Part shown: positions 56,044 to 64,000 of the stretch, piece by piece
Layout of the letters: every line of letters begins with the position of its first letter
How positions within the stretch are numbered: the first letter of the stretch is position 1
The notes under the pieces: generated by a model
Databases searched by the model: none
What the model was told of the DNA's origin: nothing
The model's input: the letters and a program-made list of their open reading frames with translations, nothing else
Position numbers and translations under genes: made by a program
From: Periconia sp. R9002
Taxonomy: Eukaryota; Ascomycota; Dothideomycetes; Pleosporales; Periconiaceae
Direction of reading: 5' to 3'
NCBI GenBank assembly: GCA_023627715.1
Contig: JAMAHW010000011.1
Coordinates: 372,001-436,000, forward strand
Length of the DNA stretch: 64,000 bases

Positions 56044-57105
56044 ATGGCTGGCAGACCAACGTACGAAATTGGAGCCACATGGAGCAGCGAGTTCAACACG
56101 GACGTTCAACTAAATGTCTTTGTAGGCGACAAGCACTTCCGCATCGACCTTTTCACCGCAAATTTCGAAGCTAATCCAACATTACTGAAGGAATACCTGC
56201 TTCATGTTCAACGCTTAGACCGCATGTATACAGAAGACCCTGATGAGGATGAATCTGTCGACCCACTTGAGGATTTTGATGAAGATGAATTTGTCGATCC
56301 ACTCGAGAAATTTCACGACTGGGCCACGGAACCTTTTGCTCCTCTTTTTTGCGAAATCCCACCTTTAGATCGAGATCGGTCGTACACGCTCCAAGACTGC
56401 CTATTTCCTAAACAGCTCGTATACACCCTGCAGGTGGCTGACAATGAGTTGGTTCCTGTCCAGCACGATATCAACTCAGGTAGTCGGCCAGTTGGTGTGC
56501 TATTTCCTGCCTCTAAAACGCTTGACAAGTCCACGCTCCCAGTGTACCGTTCTAACGATATCCACGTGAGGCTCAACGACGATGCGGTGGCCTTATCAGC
56601 AAATCCCCATAAGGTATACATCCAGGGAAAGGATGTATGCTTGTTTAAGGAGGTGCTGGCAGGAGATGTTGGCATGACTGTTACGGAGCTTGCTACATAT
56701 GCCAAGATTCGTGCAGCTGAGCTTGGAGAAGACGTACGCGTTTCCCGTCTCCTCGGTGTAGTAGAAGATGAGCATACGTCAAGGATCGTTGGACTTCTGC
56801 TGTCGTATATCGATTGCGAGAACACGACACTGTTCTGTGCTGCACAGGCTAGCCAGCGCATGTTACACGAGAAATGGCTGAAGCAGATAGAACATTCTCT
56901 AGAAGAGCTGCATGCCCACAAAATCGTCTGGGGAGATGCAAAGCCTGATAACGTTCTTATCGACGTGCATGATGACGCGTATTTAATTGATTTTGGAGGT
57001 GGTTACACGAATGGTTGGGTAGACAAGGAGTTAATGAATACTCAAGAAGGCGACTTGCAGGGTCTTCAACGTCTTGAAGCATATCTCGCTGGATTGCTTG
57101 CATGA
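56044..57105 (+). CDS. Protein kinase-like protein with intact catalytic motifs
   Basis: Single exon, 353 aa. The C-terminal half is a small kinase-like domain: VCLFKEVLA (Lys), LLLSYIDCENTTL (hinge), catalytic loop WGDAKPDNVLID (about residues 296-307) and DFGGGYTNGWV (about 316). Both Asp and the Lys-Asn pair are present, so activity is plausible, unlike the pseudokinases at 13.5-16 kb. The glycine loop is not evident. The N-terminal part is unrecognised and has a short tandem duplication of DEDE-VDPLE. Such proteins are common in fungi and often occur near HET and other variable genes; substrate unknown. Confidence 0.8.
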   Translation: MAGRPTYEIGATWSSEFNTDVQLNVFVGDKHFRIDLFTANFEANPTLLKEYLLHVQRLDRMYTEDPDEDESVDPLEDFDEDEFVDPLEKFHDWATEPFAPLFCEIPPLDRDRSYTLQDCLFPKQLVYTLQVADNELVPVQHDINSGSRPVGVLFPASKTLDKSTLPVYRSNDIHVRLNDDAVALSANPHKVYIQGKDVCLFKEVLAGDVGMTVTELATYAKIRAAELGEDVRVSRLLGVVEDEHTSRIVGLLLSYIDCENTTLFCAAQASQRMLHEKWLKQIEHSLEELHAHKIVWGDAKPDNVLIDVHDDAYLIDFGGGYTNGWVDKELMNTQEGDLQGLQRLEAYLAGLLA

Positions 57106-57140
57106 TGAGAACCCTGTACAGTTACTAGCGGGATTTGGAG

Positions 57141-59228
57141 TTATACATCCTGCTCGCTATCCATCTCCAACGAATCTCTATAGCTCCCTAAACTTTCCTC
57201 ATCTAAGTTGTTCTTGCCGTGCAAAGTTTTGGCCTGCAATTCCTTAAATGTCGTGGAGTCACTTTGAGAGCCATAGTAAGAATCTTGCCTCACCATAGAC
57301 TGTGGACGTGGGAGCACCAAAATAGGCAGCTGAGTTATTGCAGACACGTGAACAACATCATCCAAGCCCTTCACAAAGTCAATCAAAGAATCTGAGTCGA
57401 GCGGCCTCGCGAACCATGATACGCGTGCCCAGGCATCGAGGCAGGAGAGCATGAGAGTTGCTAGCGGTACAACTTCCCTTAGCGAGTCCTTGGATAGGCT
57501 TTCCTTGGGGAAGACTTCTTTGAAGTTGAGTCGGAATACTGTCTTCTCTTGATGTAGATCTCCTGATCCCCGCAACATCGTCGTGATTGTGTTCGTCCTG
57601 GTGTTGATGATGACGTGAGACGTGGAACACGCTAGGTCGTTCTTCGATAGATTGTCGACGAAGTCCCTGAAGGCCGCAGTGGAGAGGAAGAGAATGCCAA
57701 CGGTCTGTCTTGACAGGGTCGAGGAAGGCGGATGGATTTTGCGGATGCTGTCAGCCAAGCGTGCAATAAGGGACGAGAAACCGCGACTGAAAGTGATCTT
57801 CGCAAATGGGTAACTTTCTACTGCGGTTATATTAGAGACTTGGTTTACGAGTTTCCGGAAGTCCTGAGAATGCGATGCCCTGCTAGGGGGAGGCCAGTGG
57901 CTGAAGATTCGCTTGACCGCGTTGAGTATCGTTCTGCGCCCGCGTTGCGCTTCGTTGAAGAAATCGCGGAAGAACGTTAGTCGTCTCTGGTTGAACAAAA
58001 AATGTCGATCAGTAACTGGTATTGAGAGAACCGCAAGGGCCAGGCTGTGGAGGTCGGAACGCCAAAGAAACCGTTTCTCGGTGGAAGGTACGCTTAAGGT
58101 CTCGTCGAAAGGTACCCAGAGGGTGGTAGTACTGCGGGGAGAATAAAAAGCATCCATTACCCCTTTGCGATCCTCAGAGTTAAGTTCCGAGAGTTGACAT
58201 TTCTCCAACATTCTGACGTTCTGGATATCACATCCCATTGACTTTGCCCATAGATACCAAGGAGAGTTAGTTACGATATCTCTTAATTCGGAGTAACGGA
58301 ACACCTCCATCACGGTGCCAAAGGGTGGCATTGGTACAGACGAATCAGAGTCTTGATTTTCTTGTACATCCTGTGCAACTTCTTCTTGGTTATCGTCTTC
58401 ATGAATGCCGTCCCAGGACATTTTAACATCCCGGGATCTTGCCTCTTTGCGAGTGCTAATATATTCTCCATCTGAGTAGTCGTACATCGGGTCGAAGACA
58501 CGGTATCCGTGGGATAAGGGGATTGCAAGGCATCCAAACGAAAGCCAGAAGAGCATGCTAAGGGGAATTTCATCCCTAGTCAAATCGCCGCGAAGTTGAC
58601 GGTTGTAGGGAATCAGGTATAGTTGATCGAAATATCCATTCTCGCCGGGAGTTACGATATTTCCCAAAATCCCAAGGGTCCCATATAGTTCCGCCACACG
58701 CTCTTCTGCCTTGAGATGCTCATGGTCTAAACGAGACGGGTGCAAATTATCTAGGTCAATGCTCTGTCCTCGATCTTTTCGCTTGTCATATCTGCCTAGA
58801 AGGCCAAAAGCTAGGATCCACAACTTCTGAACGGGAAGCTGGCTCGTCCGGGCTTTGAAAATCAAGTTGCCACCCTTCGGAAGCGGAACCGAGTAGGCAT
58901 TCAAAGCTTGCAAGAAAGCCACCCAGCCTGTCCTCGAGGGCGGCTCCGGGATTTGACGGTTCCTTCGAGCGAACTCGGGAAGCTCGGGAGGCTCGACAAG
59001 ATACGGCACTGTGACTCTCTTGAATACGTACGTATTTCTCCAGATGGGAAATCCCCTCGAGACGAACTGGAACTTTGAATCGTCCACGGCTTTGAGTGCA
59101 ATGTGTCTCTCGCTCTGCAGATTGCGCCACACGAGCCAAGGTCCCAAGATGCCGACTAGGCCTACGAGAGCAACCCCCGCCGCGACCCACGTCCCGACTG
59201 TCGACGCGATATCAAGTGAATTCGTCAT
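57141..59228 (-). CDS. Uncharacterised fungal protein with N-terminal membrane anchor
   Basis: Single exon, 695 aa. Hydrophobic N-terminal segment VGTWVAAGVALVGLVGILGPWLVW (about 11-34) followed by a cytosolic body; a second hydrophobic stretch is PLSMLFWLSFGCLAIPL. Recognisable but unnamed blocks include VPYLVEPPELPEF, GWVAFLQALNAYSV, KLWILAFGLLGRYD and DFVKGLDDVVHVSA. I do not recognise the family; it looks like a lineage-expanded ascomycete protein. Its stop is only 35 bp from the convergent kinase-like gene's stop. Confidence 0.8.
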   Translation of the reverse strand: MTNSLDIASTVGTWVAAGVALVGLVGILGPWLVWRNLQSERHIALKAVDDSKFQFVSRGFPIWRNTYVFKRVTVPYLVEPPELPEFARRNRQIPEPPSRTGWVAFLQALNAYSVPLPKGGNLIFKARTSQLPVQKLWILAFGLLGRYDKRKDRGQSIDLDNLHPSRLDHEHLKAEERVAELYGTLGILGNIVTPGENGYFDQLYLIPYNRQLRGDLTRDEIPLSMLFWLSFGCLAIPLSHGYRVFDPMYDYSDGEYISTRKEARSRDVKMSWDGIHEDDNQEEVAQDVQENQDSDSSVPMPPFGTVMEVFRYSELRDIVTNSPWYLWAKSMGCDIQNVRMLEKCQLSELNSEDRKGVMDAFYSPRSTTTLWVPFDETLSVPSTEKRFLWRSDLHSLALAVLSIPVTDRHFLFNQRRLTFFRDFFNEAQRGRRTILNAVKRIFSHWPPPSRASHSQDFRKLVNQVSNITAVESYPFAKITFSRGFSSLIARLADSIRKIHPPSSTLSRQTVGILFLSTAAFRDFVDNLSKNDLACSTSHVIINTRTNTITTMLRGSGDLHQEKTVFRLNFKEVFPKESLSKDSLREVVPLATLMLSCLDAWARVSWFARPLDSDSLIDFVKGLDDVVHVSAITQLPILVLPRPQSMVRQDSYYGSQSDSTTFKELQAKTLHGKNNLDEESLGSYRDSLEMDSEQDV

Positions 59229-59635
59229 GAGTGAGAAGGAAACTGGATTTCGCTGCGATATAACTCTCTGCTGGGAATGCGGGGCCTTTATTTGCCAGCA
59301 CGTAACGCATGCGCTTTTGCAGGTGCCATTCCGGTTAGGTGCAGCTGATATTGATGCAGAATGATGCGGTTGAATACCATTGGCTCGGTGGATAAGCCAA
59401 AAAGCAAAAGATGCACGAATGGGTAAGAGCCCTTGTCCACTTCGGACGAATCAGGCTGAGATACGCTTTATATAGTAAAATTTAACGAAAGGAGCTGGAC
59501 AAGGCTACATTGAGGAACACCATGATGACCACTTTGAACTATCCACATCAAAGATATATCAAACAGTCCCATAAGGGTAGTTCTTAGATACACGCGAGAT
59601 CAAATATGTAGCTCCACGCTTTTCCCCCGGCGAAA
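59229..59635. other. Intergenic, no gene recognised
   Basis: 407 bp between two minus-strand genes; includes the promoter of the 695 aa gene. No other feature seen. Confidence 0.45.
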
Positions 59636-60925
59636 TTAGATTCGCTCGACCTCGATGATACTTTCGACAGCTTGGCGCGCTTTCCAAACCTTGGCTATCC
59701 GCAAGCCTCCAACACCATCAATCAATTTGTTGAACTGTTCTTCACTCCGCTCCAAGGCGGACAACATGGCCATCATAGTCAAATCCAGGGAGGTGACTGT
59801 CAATGAAGGGGAACGATCACTGACGAGAACTTCGTGAATCAGTATCTTGGAATAGCCCGGCTCCATCGCGTCGCGGACGTTCTTCAAGATATTAATCGCA
59901 ACCTCGTCAGGCCAGTCGTGCAACACGACGTGGAAGTAGTAGACGCGAGCACCTTTCACGGGCTGTGGCGTGAAGAAGTCATGTGGGCAGACGGTGATCC
60001 CCTCGTTGATTGTAAATTGTTCAAGAACCTCGGGTAAGTCCTGCAGAACGAGACAGGATTTCGGTACTTCTGGGTGTTTCTGCAGGAATTTCTCGATATC
60101 GTGACCTTTGCTTCCACCCATGTCCACGACAAGGGGATGATCAAGACGAGCATTGATGATCTGACTGGTGTCGTAGAGATCGACCCATGATGTGAAGTTT
60201 CCTTTGGAATGGCAGTCCATGGCTTCTGCAAACTCCTTGGTGCGGAGTGGATCGGATGAGATAAATTCGAAGAATGTCGAATCATCTCCGTGCACTCTTT
60301 GCCAGTTGCTCTTTGTCAACGTTGTGGGGTTCTTGAAACCTCCGTCTTGAGCTCCAAGGAAAAAAGGCAAAGATAAGAAAGCCGGGGTGACTATATCATG
60401 ATAGACTGTGCCATAGATTGAGGCGAAAGAAGGTTCAGTTCCCAGTCGCAAGGCCCAGGGCGTTGGCGCGTATGTATCTTTGTCGACCTCGGCAATGAGG
60501 CACTCCGCCGCGACTTGTCGTAGAAGTCGCTCTTTTCACATCTTGTTAGTAGATGGAGTTATAACTTTGCAGCAACATCATCTCGCTCATATGGTGCTTT
60601 CGTCTGAGGTTGAAGTCGACTAGAGGAGTTGAGACTTACTCAGTAGTGTAGGGTCCGCGCCTGTAAGTTCAGCAAACTGAGCTGTGGTCATGGGCATTCT
60701 CCCACTCTCGGCCCATTTAGTGAAGATACCGATATCGATAAGTGTTTTGATAGCAGCCTTGGTGGCGCCATCTTCCCAGGCATGTTCCCAAGCTACATCC
60801 CAAGAGGACTGAACCCTGCGAGTAGTAGCACGAAGTTCGTCCAGCAGACGAAAACGATCGTCGTCAGATAGTACGCTAGGTTCAATGGCTCTAAGGCTCT
60901 TGATAGTTGATTCGATTGTTGACAT
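59636..60925 (-). CDS. SAM-dependent O-methyltransferase (COMT-like)
   Basis: Two exons, 60640-60925 and 59636-60531, giving 393 aa. The 108 nt intron has a gtaagt donor and ctaac branch, and joins DPTLL to KRLLRQVAAEC. The N-terminal half is the winged-helix dimerisation part (FTKWAESGRMPMTTAQFAELTG). The catalytic domain shows LVVDMGGSKGHD (SAM motif I), LQDLPEV, FHVVLHDWPDE (with the catalytic His) and KILIHEVLV. Transfers a methyl group to a hydroxyl of a small molecule, usually a polyketide or phenolic secondary metabolite. No synthase is next to it; it may be a lone tailoring or detoxification enzyme. Confidence 0.91.
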
Positions 60926-61467
60926 GACTGCGGAGGTTGTATGGGAAGTGAGAATGGGTGGCGAGCGTAGGACAGGCGCCCCAAGCGGGGACGAACCAGT
61001 AGATATGTATTTACCAGGTCATCATTTCTGATCAGGTGCATAGTAAAACTCTTGCTGACAGCAGTCTAGGCCATTGACTTGTGTCAGCCCGACCTGCAGG
61101 TTAGAGGTACGGCACTGGTGAGCTGTGGAATGTGGCACAGTCGTGATGACATGAAAATCTATGGTTAGGCATTCCTTCTAGGCATATCGTCACTTATTGC
61201 CTTCTCATGCTTTGTGCCCAGTTGCTTTGTCAAAAACTGACATACTTATTTTGTTTCACATATAGTGATGTACATTTCTGAATTTTGCAACATGGCATTA
61301 TTGTCCATCTTTGACATAAAAATGAGTCCTACATTTTCATGATCCATGATTACAGTCACAACGTTTATGAAAACGACAATTTTTACTTGCGTGTACGGTT
61401 TCCCCTCCTCTTCCACACAAGACTGATAGTGATCAAAGCAATCTGTGAATAATCTAGTGAAGATAGG
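60926..61467. other. Intergenic, no gene recognised
   Basis: 542 bp, AT-rich, between two minus-strand genes. Confidence 0.45.
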
Positions 61468-63135
61468 CTATCGGAAATTCTTTGCCATGAAAGGACCTCC
61501 TTCTTCACTCGTCGTGTGAAACTCATGGGTGACACGAATACCTCGATTCATCCTGACTTGGCTCGGCGGTTGAATGTCCCCACGATCCGTCCGCAGCAGT
61601 ATCTCCTCATCACTTTTGTTATCTTGTATGGTGGTTTTCAACAACGAATCTGATGTCGTTCGGATCTTCTTTGGTCTGGAGCCACCAGCACCTGCGCGAA
61701 GCTCAACATCTCCATTTTGTGGGGTATTCGGAGTCATTCTATGGCTATCTAGGGTAGAATTTTGCGAAAAGTAGTTTCGCGCAATTATTTTGTAGAGAGG
61801 TCGACAGACAGGGATGCAAATACAAATCAGCGTCACTGCATGTTCTGCTGCGGACCATACGAGAAGGTCCAAGCTATCTCCTGTTATTGCAATGATTAGC
61901 TAGACATACTTGAGGAACATGAAAGTAGAACATTGTACCTACGTAAGTACTCCGGGCTTGACAAGCCACCGACTGATAGAGCTCGCTTGATTCCACATCC
62001 CGCGGCACTGCGTTCATACTATGTTAGTGATTGGGACAAGAATTATGTTCAATGTGAGGTCATTTCCGTACAATATACCTAGACTCATACTGATTATAAT
62101 GACAATCTTTTCCTGCTTCTTTATTTGAAGTGTCCAGATAAAAAGCCAAGGCAAACCCGCAAATAGCAAGTCAACGACAACGGTAGTAACTAGAAGATGG
62201 TCAGACGTCATTACTGAAAGATATTCTGTGACAGAAGAACAGATATCCTTACTGTTTAGTACTGTTGATGCTGGGATAGCGCTAATATGGCAATATCCAC
62301 CAGGAATTCGACGATCCCATAGGTATTCATACGGGGTACACCTAGAATCTGTCAACAGATGCAAGATTCACCAAACGCTTTTTCCTTCATTATTCTTCCT
62401 GTCAAAAACGGGATTCGAGACGTACTAGAAAGTATCTGATTAGCTTTGACCCGGTTAAATGTACATTGAATAGAGGGTGCATGGCCTTACCTGCATCCAG
62501 AATGTGAATAATACACTTATAGACGCTCCCATAAGACAAACCATTGCCATCCATATCAAAATTTTATGCCAACGTTCTATCACCAGCCGCAGTAAGAACA
62601 AACCAAGAGACCATTTTGCAATAGCTGTTCCAAGAACAGTGAAAGTTTGGCCAATAGCTTCCCATAGTATGGCGCGTGAAACAAGATCCAGATCTCCGAT
62701 TTCGGCAACGGTCTGCCCGAGTCCAAGAGTCGCTGACTTTGTATACAAGGAAGTCATGACGAGAAGAAAGATCTTGAACACCAAAGGATTAGCCGAGCGC
62801 GGCATGCGAAAGGGCGCGTTGACAGTAGAAGACTGACAAATGCAATGTTGAAGACGTGGTCGTCGTTGCCGAATGCTTTCGTTATAGCAAGACGAGTATA
62901 AAGTCGCAGCAAGAGGCTCACAAGAGTAAGACCAGTGAGGACCCACACTATAGATGGAAGTTAGCATTTCATGTTCATCAGATTCACACGAGTTGTTGGA
63001 GGGGAGACGATGGTGAACTGTTGTTGCGATGTCTGCGTCGGCGCAAACTCATGGAGTTCGAGATTAAGAAACCAACGCAACTAATGTTTACTCACTGGCA
63101 GCTATAGCACCTACAGCTTTGCCTTTGATCGCCAT
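61468..63135 (-). CDS. Rhodopsin-domain (Pth11-like) membrane protein, one doubtful junction
   Basis: Seven exons read right to left: 63096-63135, 62838-62947, 62491-62772, 62253-62340, 62072-62213, 61943-62007 and 61468-61880, giving 379 aa. Family blocks appear in order: WVLTGLTLVSLLLRLYTRL, AFGNDDHVFN, TVLGTAIAKWSLGLFLLRL, FTFWMQ, CTPYEYLWDRRIPGGYC, DLLFAGLPWLFIW, SMSLGIFAAGCGIKRA, VWSAAEHAVTLICICIPVCRPLYK. Five junctions are clean GT-AG. The third is not: the needed exon starts at 62340 (tgt), but the acceptor is ttctag followed by one extra g, giving a one-base shift. The 39 nt fourth intron is optional, being in frame. Either a pseudogene, an assembly error or unusual splicing. Confidence 0.7.
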
Positions 63136-64000
63136 TTTTGCTGGTTCAGGCTGAAAAGACTAGGCTACAGATGAGTTATGGAGCATGAGAAAAGCACATA
63201 AACGTAAATGTCACGTCCAGACATGAAAATGTAAAGTAGAACGGCAACATATTCAATTTCATCCCACGAGTGTCAGACGAGCTCGGAAATTGAAGAATGC
63301 AAATCAACAAGGCTTGAGCGACGGGCGTTTGACTCCCCAACCTGGAGTTCTTGCCAAAGCTTTCCTACGCCGCAAACCTGGAACCAACCATCCCAGGGTC
63401 ACATTGCGTACATCAATAGTAGCAACCAATGAAAATGAAAGTGCTGCCTTAAAAAGCAGCTTACTGCGTCCGCCACGTAATTGCCCCATCCCTCCTCTTT
63501 TCGCCACGCTGCATCAAGTCAATCAAAAAGTTGCTCGCCGCATCTGACCATTCTGGGTTGTGACGTTATATACTCGCGCCGTCTCGCCTATTCCGGTGGA
63601 ATAAATAGGCGAGATGGCGCGAGTAGGTCAGTAAGCAAAGGACTGCTGACCAGGCTCAACATTCGGGTACTTGTAGAACCAATGATCGTTTATTGATCGT
63701 CTTGTTATCCTTTCGGGCTCGAGTGCACATAGCAGCATTCATGCGAGTCGCATGGAGGAATGTGATAGACGCACCAACGCGCAGACACCACTCTATCCAT
63801 CCTTTCTATCATGCATGATTGTAGCCCGTAGCCGTCAAACTCATGGGTCAGAGACGTTTGATAATTTTGAGATAGACTACAGGTATGTTTAGCTATTGGG
63901 GGCGTCGGAAGAATCGTGATGATATTGCATCTAACGCTTTCTGTACCATTACCTCGAATATATTATCCAAAGCCTATCGTACTGGCTTTGGCGGAAAGAG
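63136..64000. other. Intergenic to window end, holds a strong hairpin
   Basis: 865 bp with no convincing gene. Notable only for the inverted repeat at 63571-63625. Confidence 0.5.
63571..63625. repeat. Inverted repeat, 22 bp arms, 11 bp loop
   Basis: Left arm 63571-63592 (tactcgcgcc...) and right arm 63604-63625 (...gcgcgagta) are complementary at 21 of 22 positions, with a G-T pair at the odd one. GC-rich arms would form a stable hairpin. No T-run follows, so a bacterial-type terminator is not meant. It may be paired ends of a nested mobile element or a palindromic protein site. Confidence 0.85.

Noticed and set aside
63571..63625. Hairpin as a transcription terminator
   Set aside because: The organism is a eukaryote, no T-run follows and no gene ends there.

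Overview
The window is nuclear DNA of a filamentous ascomycete, most likely a Dothideomycete; the exact genus cannot be read from it. Evidence is the short introns (about 40-110 nt) with GTRNGT donors and CTRAC-type branch points, and the gene families present: HET-domain proteins, Pth11-like rhodopsin-domain proteins, an Ayg1-like hydrolase, GH6 and GH43 enzymes, small secreted Cys-rich proteins, fungal BTB/F-box/MYND proteins. No rRNA, tRNA or CRISPR was seen. About 30 gene models are given; multi-exon structures were built by hand from reading frames and splice signals.

Layout: 0.2-12.5 kb holds housekeeping and metabolic genes: TIM17, a tiny secreted protein, a DUF4267 membrane protein, a larger membrane protein, a PNPOx/ferredoxin-reductase-like fusion, an M28 aminopeptidase, an ankyrin-repeat gene with a decayed 3' end and a class 3 lipase. 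13.5-18 kb has two tandem kinase-like genes lacking catalytic residues, then a secreted GH43 enzyme. 19.7-27.6 kb has an F-box protein, the Ayg1-like hydrolase, a membrane-linked alpha/beta hydrolase, a relic of a DUF7580-type gene and a GH6 cellulase. 28.2-31 kb is a single gene fusing a HET domain, a kinase-like region and a ZZ zinc finger. 32-34.5 kb is a rhodopsin-domain receptor-like protein with a very long disordered tail, followed by 3.2 kb with no recognisable gene.

37.6-64 kb is accessory in character: a BTB protein with an acidic repeat, a second HET protein, small and large secreted proteins, an HEXXH metalloprotease, membrane proteins, a MYND protein, a kinase-like protein with intact motifs, an O-methyltransferase and a second rhodopsin-domain gene. 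Three minus-strand genes between 42.5 and 53 kb each have one in-frame stop of a kind that a CpA to TpA (RIP-like) change would create, and another gene has a one-base splice-junction problem. Copies of a dispersed repeat of about 170-180 bp lie at 41.9 and 55.2 kb, with a partial match near 19.3 kb.

Themes: plant-polymer degradation and secretion (GH6, GH43, M28, metalloprotease, small Cys-rich proteins), self/non-self or cell-death signalling (two HET genes, kinase-like proteins, DUF7580 relic), and surface sensing (two rhodopsin-domain proteins). The strongest candidate for an under-described system is the HET-pseudokinase-ZZ fusion with its neighbouring stand-alone pseudokinases.
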